Part shown: positions 1-6,743 of the stretch, piece by piece
Numbering within the stretch: the first letter of the stretch is position 1
Layout of the letters: the number at the start of each line of letters is the position of its first letter
Source of the DNA: Chloroflexota bacterium
GTDB taxonomy: Bacteria; Chloroflexota; Dehalococcoidia; GIF9; UBA5629
Direction of reading: 5' to 3'
Assembly: GCA_020354105.1 (NCBI GenBank)
Contig: CP070642.1
Location: 1,475,121-1,492,231, forward strand
DNA: 17,111 nt
The notes under the pieces: model-generated
Databases searched by the model: none
Told to the model about the DNA's origin: nothing
What the model saw: only the letters and a program-made list of their open reading frames with translations
Program-made: the position numbers and the translations under genes

Positions 1-1
1 A

Positions 2-931
2 GGGAGTATCCCTCTTGTCCTCGAGAAATATCCTGAGGCAAAGGTCATCTGCACACCAAAATGTAAGGGTATGCTTATAGACCTGCTCCTTATTCCGGAA
101 GACAGGTTTATCACCGTAGAGGACAAAGAGACCCTTTCGCTGGGAGACAGGACGCTGGAGTTCATTCATACTCCATGGGTTCACTGGCCCGAGACTATGG
201 TAACCTACTTGAGAGAGGAAAGAATTCTGTTTTCTTGTGATTTCTTCGGCTCTCATCTAGCTACAACTGAACTTTATGTTACTGACGAGGGGCAGGTATA
301 CGAGGCAGCCAAGAGATACTATGCCGAAATTATGATGCCCTTCCGAACGATTATTCAGAAGAACCTGGAGAAAATAAAGGGCTATAAGATTGAGCTCATC
401 GCTCCCAGTCATGGCCCTATGCACGATAAGCCGGAGTTTATCGTAAAGGCTTATCACAGCTGGGTCTTCGACGAACCCAAGAACATTGTAGTGTTACCTT
501 ATGTATCGATGCACGGCAGCACCAGCAAGATGGTGGCGTATTTCGTTGAAGCTCTGGCTCAGAAGGGTGTAACTGTGAAACAGTTCGACCTCACTGTTAC
601 AGACCTGGGGAAGCTGGCGATGGCGTTAGTGGATGCAGCGACGGTTGTCATCGGGACGCCCACTGTCCTAGCTGGCCCTCATCCCAATGCTGTATATGCT
701 GCTTTTCTAGCAAACGCCCTTAGACCAAATCTAAAATTTGTCTCAATCATCGGTTCTTATGGTTGGGGAGGTAAGACGGTGGAGCAACTGGCAGCGCTAA
801 TACCTAACTTGAAGGTGGAGGTGCTGCAGCCGGTGCTCGTTAAGGGATCCCCCAGGGAAGCTGACTTTAAGGTTCTGGATAGTTTGGCTGAGACCATTGT
901 TCAAAAGCACAAAGAACATGGTTTTGCCTAG
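2..931 (+). CDS. fprA: Flavodiiron protein (oxygen/nitric oxide reductase), 5' end missing
   Basis: The frame is open from the left edge, so the start and the first diiron ligand motif (HxExDH) lie outside the window; about 309 residues are visible of a family usually near 400. The metallo-beta-lactamase-like part keeps three later ligand motifs of the family: the His in HTPWVHWPET, the Asp in FSCDFFGSH and the His in PSHGPMH. From about nt 490 a flavodoxin domain follows, with the FMN phosphate loop SMHGSTSK and the later GSYGWGG loop. Family members are cytoplasmic and reduce O2 to water and/or NO to N2O, taking electrons from rubredoxin or a related carrier. Which gas is used here cannot be read from the sequence. 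It is followed by stress genes on the same strand, after a palindromic repeat, so it may or may not share their transcript. Confidence 0.95.
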   Translation, partial: GSIPLVLEKYPEAKVICTPKCKGMLIDLLLIPEDRFITVEDKETLSLGDRTLEFIHTPWVHWPETMVTYLREERILFSCDFFGSHLATTELYVTDEGQVYEAAKRYYAEIMMPFRTIIQKNLEKIKGYKIELIAPSHGPMHDKPEFIVKAYHSWVFDEPKNIVVLPYVSMHGSTSKMVAYFVEALAQKGVTVKQFDLTVTDLGKLAMALVDAATVVIGTPTVLAGPHPNAVYAAFLANALRPNLKFVSIIGSYGWGGKTVEQLAALIPNLKVEVLQPVLVKGSPREADFKVLDSLAETIVQKHKEHGFA

Positions 932-934
932 CTT

Positions 935-1013
935 GTCATTGCTAGAGAAGCGAAGCAATTTCGTTGTCTTCTAATTATCAGAATTACTACGGCGCTTCGT
1001 GACTCGCAGTGAC
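935..1013. repeat. Degenerate palindromic (MITE/REP-like) intergenic repeat
   Basis: The left end begins GTCATTGCTAGAGAAGCGAA and the right end, read on the opposite strand, begins GTCACTGCGAGTCACGAAGC. The outer 12 bases match at 9 positions, and both arms contain GAAGCG or CGAAGC a few bases further in. This is the general look of the GTCATTGCGAG...GAAGCAATC palindromes that are scattered between genes in many bacterial genomes. The copy is degenerate and has no coding capacity. It fills most of the gap between the flavodiiron gene and the next gene, and its right end contains a GTG that would give a spurious earlier start to the downstream gene. Confidence 0.5.
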
Positions 1014-1053
1014 GACGAATAATCTGGAAACCAGCAAAAGAGTGGAGGTAAAA

Positions 1054-1359
1054 ATGAAAGAAAGATACAGGGCGACACTTAAAGTAAACGGGGCCTCAGT
1101 TGAGATAAATCCCTTCGTTGAGGAGTTTTTGGCTCGAACCACGGTGGGTGCAGTTTCTTCACTGAAAGAGGTGGAGGACATTAAGAGCCTACAAGTCCAT
1201 CAGAAAAAGGGGAATATCGAAATCACTGCCAATGGCAAAGACATCCCCATTACCCCATTTCCCAATGACATTATATCTAATACCCTGGTCGGGATAGTCT
1301 CTTCGCTGAGAGGGGTAGACGATATAGACAGAATAGACGTCAGCGTTGAGGCAGGATAA
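1054..1359 (+). CDS. Small conserved-looking protein made of two 48-residue repeats, function unknown
   Basis: The ATG at 1054 is chosen because TGGAGGTA lies just upstream (1043-1050); the in-frame GTG at 1009 sits inside a palindromic repeat and has no ribosome site. The 101-residue product is soluble, with no signal peptide, cysteine or membrane segment. It is built from two copies offset by exactly 48 residues without gaps. Matching positions include N12/N60, P20-F21/P68-F69, T29/T77, V31-G32/V79-G80, S35-S36-L37/S83-S84-L85, D42-I43/D90-I91 and V48/V96. Each copy reads roughly NG-x4-I-x-PF, then T-x-VG-x-VSSL-x2-V-x-DI. I do not recognise a named family. Its place 29 bases before copA suggests co-transcription, hence perhaps a role with metals or stress, but nothing visible in the protein shows a metal site. 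Confidence 0.85.
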   Translation: MKERYRATLKVNGASVEINPFVEEFLARTTVGAVSSLKEVEDIKSLQVHQKKGNIEITANGKDIPITPFPNDIISNTLVGIVSSLRGVDDIDRIDVSVEAG

Positions 1360-1388
1360 CGAGTAAATAGGATATCGGGGCTGAAAAA

Positions 1389-4037
1389 TTGGGCATCAAG
1401 AAAGCAGAAAAGGCTAAAATCCACATAACCGGCATGACCTGCACTACGTGTGCGGCCACTATTGAGAAAGGTCTTGCCCAGACTCCAGGCGTGGAAAAAG
1501 CTGATGTCAGTTTCGCCTCGGAAAAAGCATCCGTTGAGTATGACTCTTCCAAAGTTGACCTAGCCGAGATTGCAAAAACCATCTCTGGATTGGGTTATGA
1601 GGTAGCAACCAGGAAGTCCATTTTCCCGGTGAGCGGTATGACCTGTGCCTCGTGCGTAGCCCGTGTGGAAGAAGCCCTTTCCAGTGTGCCCGGGGTCGTT
1701 TCAGCCAATGTTAACCTGGCTTCTGAGAAAGCCACGGTTGAATATGTAGAGGGCACTGATGTGGCAGAAATGCATCGGGCGGTTGAAGAGGCAGGTTACG
1801 GATTGGGGTCAGAAGCAACGACGCTGGAGGATGTCACTACGGCTTCTCAAAGAGAGATAAGAGGTTTAAGAAACAGGTTTATCTTCGCCCTTACCCTCGC
1901 TATGGTGATAATGGTGCTGAGCATGGGACCTGATTTTACCGGTAAACCTTATATGCTCTGGGCATTAGCTACTCCGGTGCAGTTCTGGATAGGTTGGCGG
2001 TTCTACAAAGGGATGTGGGGAGCGCTGAAGCACAAGACCGCCGATATGAACACGCTCATCGCTGTGGGCACTTCGGCAGCTTATTTCTACAGTATGGTGG
2101 CAGTATTGGCTCCTTCTCTGTTTGCTGCTGCAGATATAGAGCTTGGCCTTTATTTCGACACCTCCTCCATGATTATAGCCCTGATTCTCCTGGGCCGATT
2201 TCTGGAGTCCAGAGCTAAAGGACAGACTTCAGAGGCGATAAAGAGACTTATTGGCCTTAAGCCAAAGGTAGCCACTATTATTCGTGATGGTGAAGAGACG
2301 GAGATACCTGTAGAGGAAGTGCAGGTTGATGACCTTATACTGGTGCGGCCTGGTGAGAGGATACCTGTGGATGGTATCGTCCGCCAGGGTTATTCCAGCA
2401 TTGATGAGTCTATGATAACCGGAGAGAGCATCCCGGTGGACAAGAAGATTGGCGATATGGTTATTGGTGGTACTATAAACAGGATGGGCAGCTTTCAGTT
2501 TGAGGCAACCAGGGTGGGTAAGGATACCACTCTGGCGCGTATTGTAAGGCTGGTGGAGGAAGCGCAAGGAAGCAAAGCACCTATACAGCGCCTGGCTGAT
2601 GTCATTGCCAGCTACTTCGTGCCGGTAGTCATAGGCATTGCCATCGTGACTTTCATTGTCTGGTTTTTCCTTGGGCCACCGCCATCGCTTACTTATGCTC
2701 TACTCAATTTTGTGGCCGTATTGATTATCGCCTGCCCCTGTGCTCTAGGCCTGGCTACTCCAACAGCTATCATCGTCGGCACCGGCAAGGGAGCTGAAAA
2801 CGGCGTACTCATCAAGAGCGGAGAGGCTCTGGAGAGGGCACATAAGATAAATTCTGTATTGCTGGATAAGACTGGGACCCTGACCCGGGGCGAACCCAAA
2901 GTAACTGACATAGTTGCCGCATCATCTACTTCAGAAGAGGAGATTCTGCGGTTGGCAGCTTCAGTCGAACATGGCTCAGAGCATCCTCTGGCGGAGGCCA
3001 TAGTCAAAGCATTTACGGAAAAGAAACTGAAGCTACTTAAGGTCTCAGATTTTAAGGCTATGCCTGGGCACGGTGTAGAAGCCACAGCGGGAAACAGGCA
3101 GCTTTTGCTGGGCAACCTCGCCCTGATGAAGGAAAGAAGGTTTTCTCTGAATGGCATGCAGAAAGAAGCTGAGCACCTGTTAAGCCAGGGTAAGACAGTG
3201 TTGTTCCTCAGTGTCAACAGCAGTGTGGTAGGCATAATTGGCCTGGCAGATACTATCAAGCCAAATGCCAGGGAAGCCGTGGAGGCATTGCACAGGTTAA
3301 ATGCTGAGGTGGTGATGATTACCGGCGATAATCTTCGCACGGCTGAGGCAATTGCTCGTGAGGCGGGCATTGACCGCGTCCTGGCTGAGGTATTGCCAGA
3401 AAATAAGGCGAAAGAGGTTAGAAGATTGCAGGACGAGGGCAAAGTGGTGGCGATGGTGGGCGATGGTATTAATGATGCCCCGGCACTGGCTCAATCGGAC
3501 GTAGGTATTGCCATAGGCACCGGTACAGATGTTGCTATGGAAACCGGAGATATAACGCTAATCAGCGGTGACCTAGATGGGATTGTTACTGCCATATCAT
3601 TAAGCAAGCGCACCATGAGCACCATCAGGCAGAACCTTTTCTGGGCTTTCGCTTATAACACCGCACTTATACCGGTAGCAGCAGGTATCCTGTACCTTGT
3701 TTTCGGTCCTACCGGTGTCCCATCGGGACTCCATTTCGTTTTTGGTAATTACGGTTTCCTTAACCCGATGCTGGCGGCTTTGGCAATGGCTGCAAGCTCC
3801 ATCACTGTGGTGTCCAATTCCTTGAGGCTAAGAACATTCAAGCCAGCCAGGTTTGAAAAAACAATTGAAGGAGGTGAGCGTATGGCTATAGACCCCGTAT
3901 GCAAAATGCAGGTGGATGAGAAAAAGGCTGCAGCCATTTCTGAGTACAGGGGAAAGAAATATTATTTCTGCGCCGTAGGTTGCAAGAAGGCTTTTGACCA
4001 GAACCCCGAGAAATACCTAGTCGAGAAAAGCAAATAG
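1389..4037 (+). CDS. copA: Cu+-exporting P1B-type ATPase with C-terminal YHS domain
   Basis: TTG at 1389 is the only start codon between the preceding in-frame stop and the first metal motif. Two N-terminal HMA domains carry GMTCTTC (C18, C21) and GMTCASC (C86, C89). The ATPase core follows: TGES (344-347), the membrane CPC metal site (449-451), the phosphorylated D493 of DKTGTLT, the SEHP nucleotide motif (H532) and GDGIND (D692, D696). Late helices keep YN and an MAASS stretch typical of Cu+ pumps. Members export cytosolic Cu+ across the inner membrane using ATP. Unusually, residues 832-882 form a complete YHS metal domain with cysteines at 838, 861 and 865, fused after the last helix. A near-ideal ribosome site and ATG lie exactly at this junction, so the domain may also be made alone. 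882 residues is longer than usual CopA because of this tail. Confidence 0.97.
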   Translation: MGIKKAEKAKIHITGMTCTTCAATIEKGLAQTPGVEKADVSFASEKASVEYDSSKVDLAEIAKTISGLGYEVATRKSIFPVSGMTCASCVARVEEALSSVPGVVSANVNLASEKATVEYVEGTDVAEMHRAVEEAGYGLGSEATTLEDVTTASQREIRGLRNRFIFALTLAMVIMVLSMGPDFTGKPYMLWALATPVQFWIGWRFYKGMWGALKHKTADMNTLIAVGTSAAYFYSMVAVLAPSLFAAADIELGLYFDTSSMIIALILLGRFLESRAKGQTSEAIKRLIGLKPKVATIIRDGEETEIPVEEVQVDDLILVRPGERIPVDGIVRQGYSSIDESMITGESIPVDKKIGDMVIGGTINRMGSFQFEATRVGKDTTLARIVRLVEEAQGSKAPIQRLADVIASYFVPVVIGIAIVTFIVWFFLGPPPSLTYALLNFVAVLIIACPCALGLATPTAIIVGTGKGAENGVLIKSGEALERAHKINSVLLDKTGTLTRGEPKVTDIVAASSTSEEEILRLAASVEHGSEHPLAEAIVKAFTEKKLKLLKVSDFKAMPGHGVEATAGNRQLLLGNLALMKERRFSLNGMQKEAEHLLSQGKTVLFLSVNSSVVGIIGLADTIKPNAREAVEALHRLNAEVVMITGDNLRTAEAIAREAGIDRVLAEVLPENKAKEVRRLQDEGKVVAMVGDGINDAPALAQSDVGIAIGTGTDVAMETGDITLISGDLDGIVTAISLSKRTMSTIRQNLFWAFAYNTALIPVAAGILYLVFGPTGVPSGLHFVFGNYGFLNPMLAALAMAASSITVVSNSLRLRTFKPARFEKTIEGGERMAIDPVCKMQVDEKKAAAISEYRGKKYYFCAVGCKKAFDQNPEKYLVEKSK
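3868..3884 (+). promoter_or_regulatory. Internal ribosome binding site and ATG for a stand-alone YHS protein inside copA
   Basis: AAGGAGGTGA at 3868-3877 is a ten-base match to the standard 16S rRNA 3' tail complement, followed after GCGT by ATG at 3882. The ATG is in frame with copA and falls at the first residue of the YHS domain; translation from it would give 51 residues ending at the same stop (4035-4037). The match is better than that of the copA start itself, which is TTG with a weak site. Either the two genes were once separate and fused by loss of a stop, or both a fused and a free form are made today. Confidence 0.5.
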
Positions 4038-4123
4038 GCTAAAACGTTTCTTCGGGTAGCCAAAGGCTGCTTTACACCTGCCTATTCGTGACAAAATCAA
4101 ATAGGCTCTATGGAGGTGACAAT

Positions 4124-4963
4124 ATGAAAAATGAAGAAATCATCGCTTTACTGAATAAAGACTTGGAAGGCGAGCATGGCGCTATCATCCAGTACCTGAC
4201 CCATGCCTATGCCATGGGCGAGGGAGAATTAGCCTGTGAGATAGAAGCCCTTGCCCGGGAGGAAATGCGCCATCTTGATTGGTTGGCTGAGACCATCGTT
4301 GAATTGGGTGGTAAGCCCAGTATGAAAAGAGGCAATATGCGCATGGTAGGTAAATCGGTAAGCGATTGGATGAAGAATGATGTGCTGCTGGAAGAGGATG
4401 CCATTACTATGTACAAAGAGCACATCAAGGCTATCGATGACCGCAAGATAAAGCGATTGCTGAAACGTATATTGTCGGATGAAGAGTCTCATCACGGTGA
4501 CTTCGTCCATTTCGTGGACAAGGCGAAAAAGGAAGGGGCCAAGGACTTGAGAGGTAGTCGCAAGGACAAGATTGCTCAGATTCTTAACTGGGGTATTGAA
4601 CATGAATATACGGTCATCCTTCAGTATTTGCTGCAATCCTATATGGCGACGAACGAAGAGATGAAAAAAGAGATGCAGGATCAGGCGATAAACGAGATGC
4701 AGCACATGGGCTGGCTGGCTGAGGAGATGGTCAGCGGCAAAGGGAGTCCCAAGATGGAGTATACCCAAATTGATAAATCGACCAAGATGGTCGACATGCT
4801 CCGTGCTGATATCAAGATAGAGAAGGAAGTGGCCGCTAAGTATGACAAATCAGCTAAGGAGGTAACTGAACCTGACCTGAAAAAGCTACTAAAGAGAATA
4901 AGGGACCATGAATTGTATCACGTAGAGATATTTGATGACCTGCTTGATGAGGTAAAGAAATAA
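4124..4963 (+). CDS. Double ferritin-like (bacterioferritin/rubrerythrin-type) diiron protein
   Basis: ATG at 4124 follows TGGAGGTGAC; the earlier in-frame GTG at 4088 has no ribosome site. The 279-residue product holds two four-helix ferritin-like domains in tandem. Domain 1 (about 1-135) has ligand candidates E17, E47-x2-H50, E90/E91 and E120-x2-H123. Domain 2 (about 150-279) has E159, E191-x2-H194, E233 and E263-x2-H266. Both thus keep a full E, ExxH, E, ExxH diiron set, and both share similar text such as EH-x4-I-x-QYL and H-x2-WLAE. Single-domain relatives are usually near 140-160 residues. Likely roles are iron storage, Fe(II) oxidation or peroxide removal in the cytoplasm; no rubredoxin domain is attached. 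It lies 86 bases after copA and 75 before a desulforedoxin and then SOD, consistent with an oxidative stress role. Confidence 0.9.
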   Translation: MKNEEIIALLNKDLEGEHGAIIQYLTHAYAMGEGELACEIEALAREEMRHLDWLAETIVELGGKPSMKRGNMRMVGKSVSDWMKNDVLLEEDAITMYKEHIKAIDDRKIKRLLKRILSDEESHHGDFVHFVDKAKKEGAKDLRGSRKDKIAQILNWGIEHEYTVILQYLLQSYMATNEEMKKEMQDQAINEMQHMGWLAEEMVSGKGSPKMEYTQIDKSTKMVDMLRADIKIEKEVAAKYDKSAKEVTEPDLKKLLKRIRDHELYHVEIFDDLLDEVKK

Positions 4964-5038
4964 GGAGAATATTTAGCAGCAATAAATCACCGTAATCGAA
5001 TTAAATCGTTGAAATCATATATCGAAAGGAGGGATGAA

Positions 5039-5164
5039 ATGGCGAATGTGAAGGCAGTTGGTGAAGTCTTCAGATGCGAGATTTGTGGGAATGTGGTTGA
5101 GGTGAAAGAGGTTGGCGGTGGTGAGTTGGTTTGTTGTGGCGAACCAATGACACCAGTCAAATAG
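5039..5164 (+). CDS. Desulforedoxin-like 41-residue iron protein
   Basis: This short gene starts at ATG 5039 after AGGAGGG (about 5027-5033) and encodes 41 residues. It keeps the full desulforedoxin iron site, with the two cysteine pairs C13-x2-C16 (FRCEICG) and C32-C33 (LVCCGEPM), plus the GGGELVCCG stretch between the pairs. The same fold forms the N-terminal domain of desulfoferrodoxin, but the superoxide reductase domain is absent here, so this is a free desulforedoxin. Such proteins bind one Fe in a tetra-cysteine site, usually as a homodimer, and act as small cytoplasmic electron carriers. It sits 19 bases ahead of SOD with its own strong ribosome site, so the two are probably co-transcribed. 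A link with the flavodiiron or ferritin-like proteins as electron partners is plausible but not shown. Confidence 0.88.
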   Translation: MANVKAVGEVFRCEICGNVVEVKEVGGGELVCCGEPMTPVK

Positions 5165-5183
5165 AATAGAAAAGGAGGTTTAA

Positions 5184-5762
5184 ATGGCTTACGAAGCGAA
5201 AGATTATAGTAAGTTAATCGGTATGGAGGGCTTTAGCGAAACGCTGCTAAAGAATCACTTTACCCTTTATCAGGGCTATGTGACTAATACCAATAAGCTC
5301 ATAGACATCTTAGCCTCTATGTTGAATGAAGGGAAAGTCAGTACACCGGAGTACGCTGAGCTGAAGCGGCGAATGGGCTGGGAATTCAACGGCATGAGGT
5401 TACATGAGTATTACTTTGAAAATCTCGGCGGCAAGGCAGCAATAGACAAGTCGGGAAAACTGGGTAAAAAGCTGATAGAGAATTTTGGCAGCTATGAGAA
5501 TTGGGAAAAAGATTTCAGAGGCACAGGTGCAATGCGCGGCATCGGCTGGGTCATCTTATACCAGGATAATGTGAGCGATAAGCTCTTTAATCAATGGATA
5601 AATGAGCATGATGTCGGCCATCCTGCTGGTTGTGTCCCAATTTTGGTAATGGATGCCTTTGAGCACGCCTTTATCACCGATTATGGGCTGAAGAAGGCTG
5701 ACTATATCGAGGCCTTCTTCAAGAACATAAACTGGGCTCTTGTCGAAGGTCGACTGAAGTAA
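5184..5762 (+). CDS. sod: Fe/Mn-family superoxide dismutase
   Basis: ATG 5184 follows AAAAGGAGGTTTAA. The 192-residue product has the family length and all four metal ligands: H25 (LLKNHFTLYQGY), H74 (MRLHEYYFENLG), D157 and H161 (MDAFEHAF). The surrounding text departs from the common forms: the C-terminal signature is DAFEHAF rather than DVWEHAYY, and the second helix has RLHEYYF rather than NHxxFW. This suggests a divergent branch found in anaerobes. It has no signal peptide, so it should act in the cytoplasm, converting superoxide to oxygen and hydrogen peroxide. Whether Fe or Mn is used cannot be told from the sequence. Neighbours are desulforedoxin upstream and a Rieske ferredoxin 27 bases downstream. 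Confidence 0.93.
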   Translation: MAYEAKDYSKLIGMEGFSETLLKNHFTLYQGYVTNTNKLIDILASMLNEGKVSTPEYAELKRRMGWEFNGMRLHEYYFENLGGKAAIDKSGKLGKKLIENFGSYENWEKDFRGTGAMRGIGWVILYQDNVSDKLFNQWINEHDVGHPAGCVPILVMDAFEHAFITDYGLKKADYIEAFFKNINWALVEGRLK

Positions 5763-5789
5763 TATATATCCAGTCAACAGAGACACAAA

Positions 5790-6140
5790 ATGGGTAAGTT
5801 AATTGAAGCTGGTAAGAAGAACGATCTCGCGAATGGCACTATGAAAGAGGTCAAGGTCGAGGGTCACGATATTCTCCTTGCCAGAGTTGCCGATAAATAT
5901 TATGCCATTGATAATCGATGCCCTCATTTTGGTGGTAATTTGTCCAGAGGTCGTCTTGAAGGCACCGTGGTTACCTGTCCGTTGCATGGCTCACAGTTTG
6001 ATATTATCAACGGCCGTGTTGTCCGCTGGCTGAAAGGCTCTGGTGTTCTCTCAGCTGTGGGCAAAGCTCTCAAGTCACCGAGGTCTACTACTGCCTACAA
6101 GATTAAAGTTGAAGGCGACAAGTTATTGATTGAGGTTTAG
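5790..6140 (+). CDS. Small Rieske [2Fe-2S] ferredoxin
   Basis: The 116-residue soluble product is a single Rieske domain with both cluster boxes: C44-x-H46 (RCPHFGG) and C63-x2-H66 (TCPLHGSQFD). This is the NirD/BphF-type ferredoxin size and layout, with no membrane anchor or oxygenase domain. A loop of roughly 20 residues after the second box (about 78-100, ending KSPRSTT) is typical of this group. It would carry single electrons in the cytoplasm; the partner is unknown, and no oxygenase or nitrite reductase is in the window. The upstream 27 bases contain no clear ribosome site, so it may be translated by coupling to SOD. Confidence 0.92.
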   Translation: MGKLIEAGKKNDLANGTMKEVKVEGHDILLARVADKYYAIDNRCPHFGGNLSRGRLEGTVVTCPLHGSQFDIINGRVVRWLKGSGVLSAVGKALKSPRSTTAYKIKVEGDKLLIEV

Positions 6141-6142
6141 TG

Positions 6143-6316
6143 GTGGATAGCTTGGGATACAAGGTAACAGCTGGCACCTCGAGTCTTTCTGACTGCATTA
6201 AGGTGGCTAACTGGGTATATAAGTCAATGGCTAAGGACAGTAATATTATTACTTCCCGAAAGCCATCCGACCTGCCGCTATTTAATAGTGCAATAATCCT
6301 TGCTCTTGGAGGGTAA
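6143..6316 (+). CDS. Possible small gene, 57 codons, unknown
   Basis: An open frame runs from GTG 6143, two bases after the Rieske stop, to TAA 6314-6316. GAGGT at 6132-6136 could serve as ribosome site at suitable spacing. The frame fills the gap between the Rieske gene and the CoA-binding gene almost completely, and the following gene begins 9 bases after its stop with GGAGGG overlapping the frame's end. The product has one cysteine (C18), a middle stretch rich in Lys and Ser, and a mildly hydrophobic end (SAIILALGG). I recognise no family. It could be a real small protein, a remnant of a decayed gene, or chance. Confidence 0.3.
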   Translation: MDSLGYKVTAGTSSLSDCIKVANWVYKSMAKDSNIITSRKPSDLPLFNSAIILALGG

Positions 6317-6325
6317 GATATTTTA

Positions 6326-6742
6326 TTGGAAGCCGAAATCTTAGGAAAATACCGCAATATAGCAGTCATCGGAGCATCGTCTAATCCCGAGCGACCGAGC
6401 CACAGGGTTTTGAAGTATCTAACGAAACACGGTTATCACACAACGCCGGTAAATCCTAACGAACAAGAGATATTAGGCAAGGCTAGCTATACCAATCTCA
6501 GCTCAATACCTGAAAAGGTCGATGTGGTAGATATATTCAGAAAATCGGAAGATGTAATGCCGATTGTTAACGAAGCAATAAAAATTGGTGCTAAAGTTAT
6601 ATGGATGCAGGAGGGAATTATCAATGAGGAAGCTGCTGCTAGAGCCAAGGATGCCGGGCCTCTGGTAGTCATGGATAGGTGCATGCGCAAAGAGCATCTG
6701 CAAATTGCTCGAAGTAAACGAAAAAGAGTAAGAGGTGATTGA
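6326..6742 (+). CDS. CoA-binding domain protein (YccU-like, CoA_binding_2)
   Basis: TTG 6326 is the first usable start after the in-frame stop at 6314; GGAGGG lies 12 bases upstream, a little far. The 138-residue product is a single Rossmann-like CoA-binding domain. It shows the N-terminal loop NIAVIGASSNPERPS (about residues 11-25), the conserved VNPNE turn, a VDVVDIF strand, the WMQEGI motif and a C-terminal VVMDRCM with the family cysteine. Relatives bind CoA or acyl-CoA; the physiological role is not settled, though links to redox-sensitive CoA thiol chemistry have been suggested. It ends one base before the start of the DOMON lipoprotein, so the stress genes and the redox unit are probably one transcript. 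Confidence 0.92.
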   Translation: MEAEILGKYRNIAVIGASSNPERPSHRVLKYLTKHGYHTTPVNPNEQEILGKASYTNLSSIPEKVDVVDIFRKSEDVMPIVNEAIKIGAKVIWMQEGIINEEAAARAKDAGPLVVMDRCMRKEHLQIARSKRKRVRGD

Positions 6743-6743
6743 A

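Noticed and set aside
1009..1053. GTG 1009 as start of the duplicated small protein
   Set aside because: It lies inside the palindromic repeat without a ribosome site, while ATG 1054 has TGGAGGTA in front.
2693..3442. 249-codon open frame on the - strand inside copA
   Set aside because: It lies opposite the fully conserved ATPase catalytic core and has no recognisable protein features; it is a shadow frame.
4056..4073. Hairpin GTAGCC-AAA-GGCTGC followed by TTT after copA, as a terminator
   Set aside because: The stem is six pairs with one G-T, the loop is three bases and only three T follow; too weak to call.
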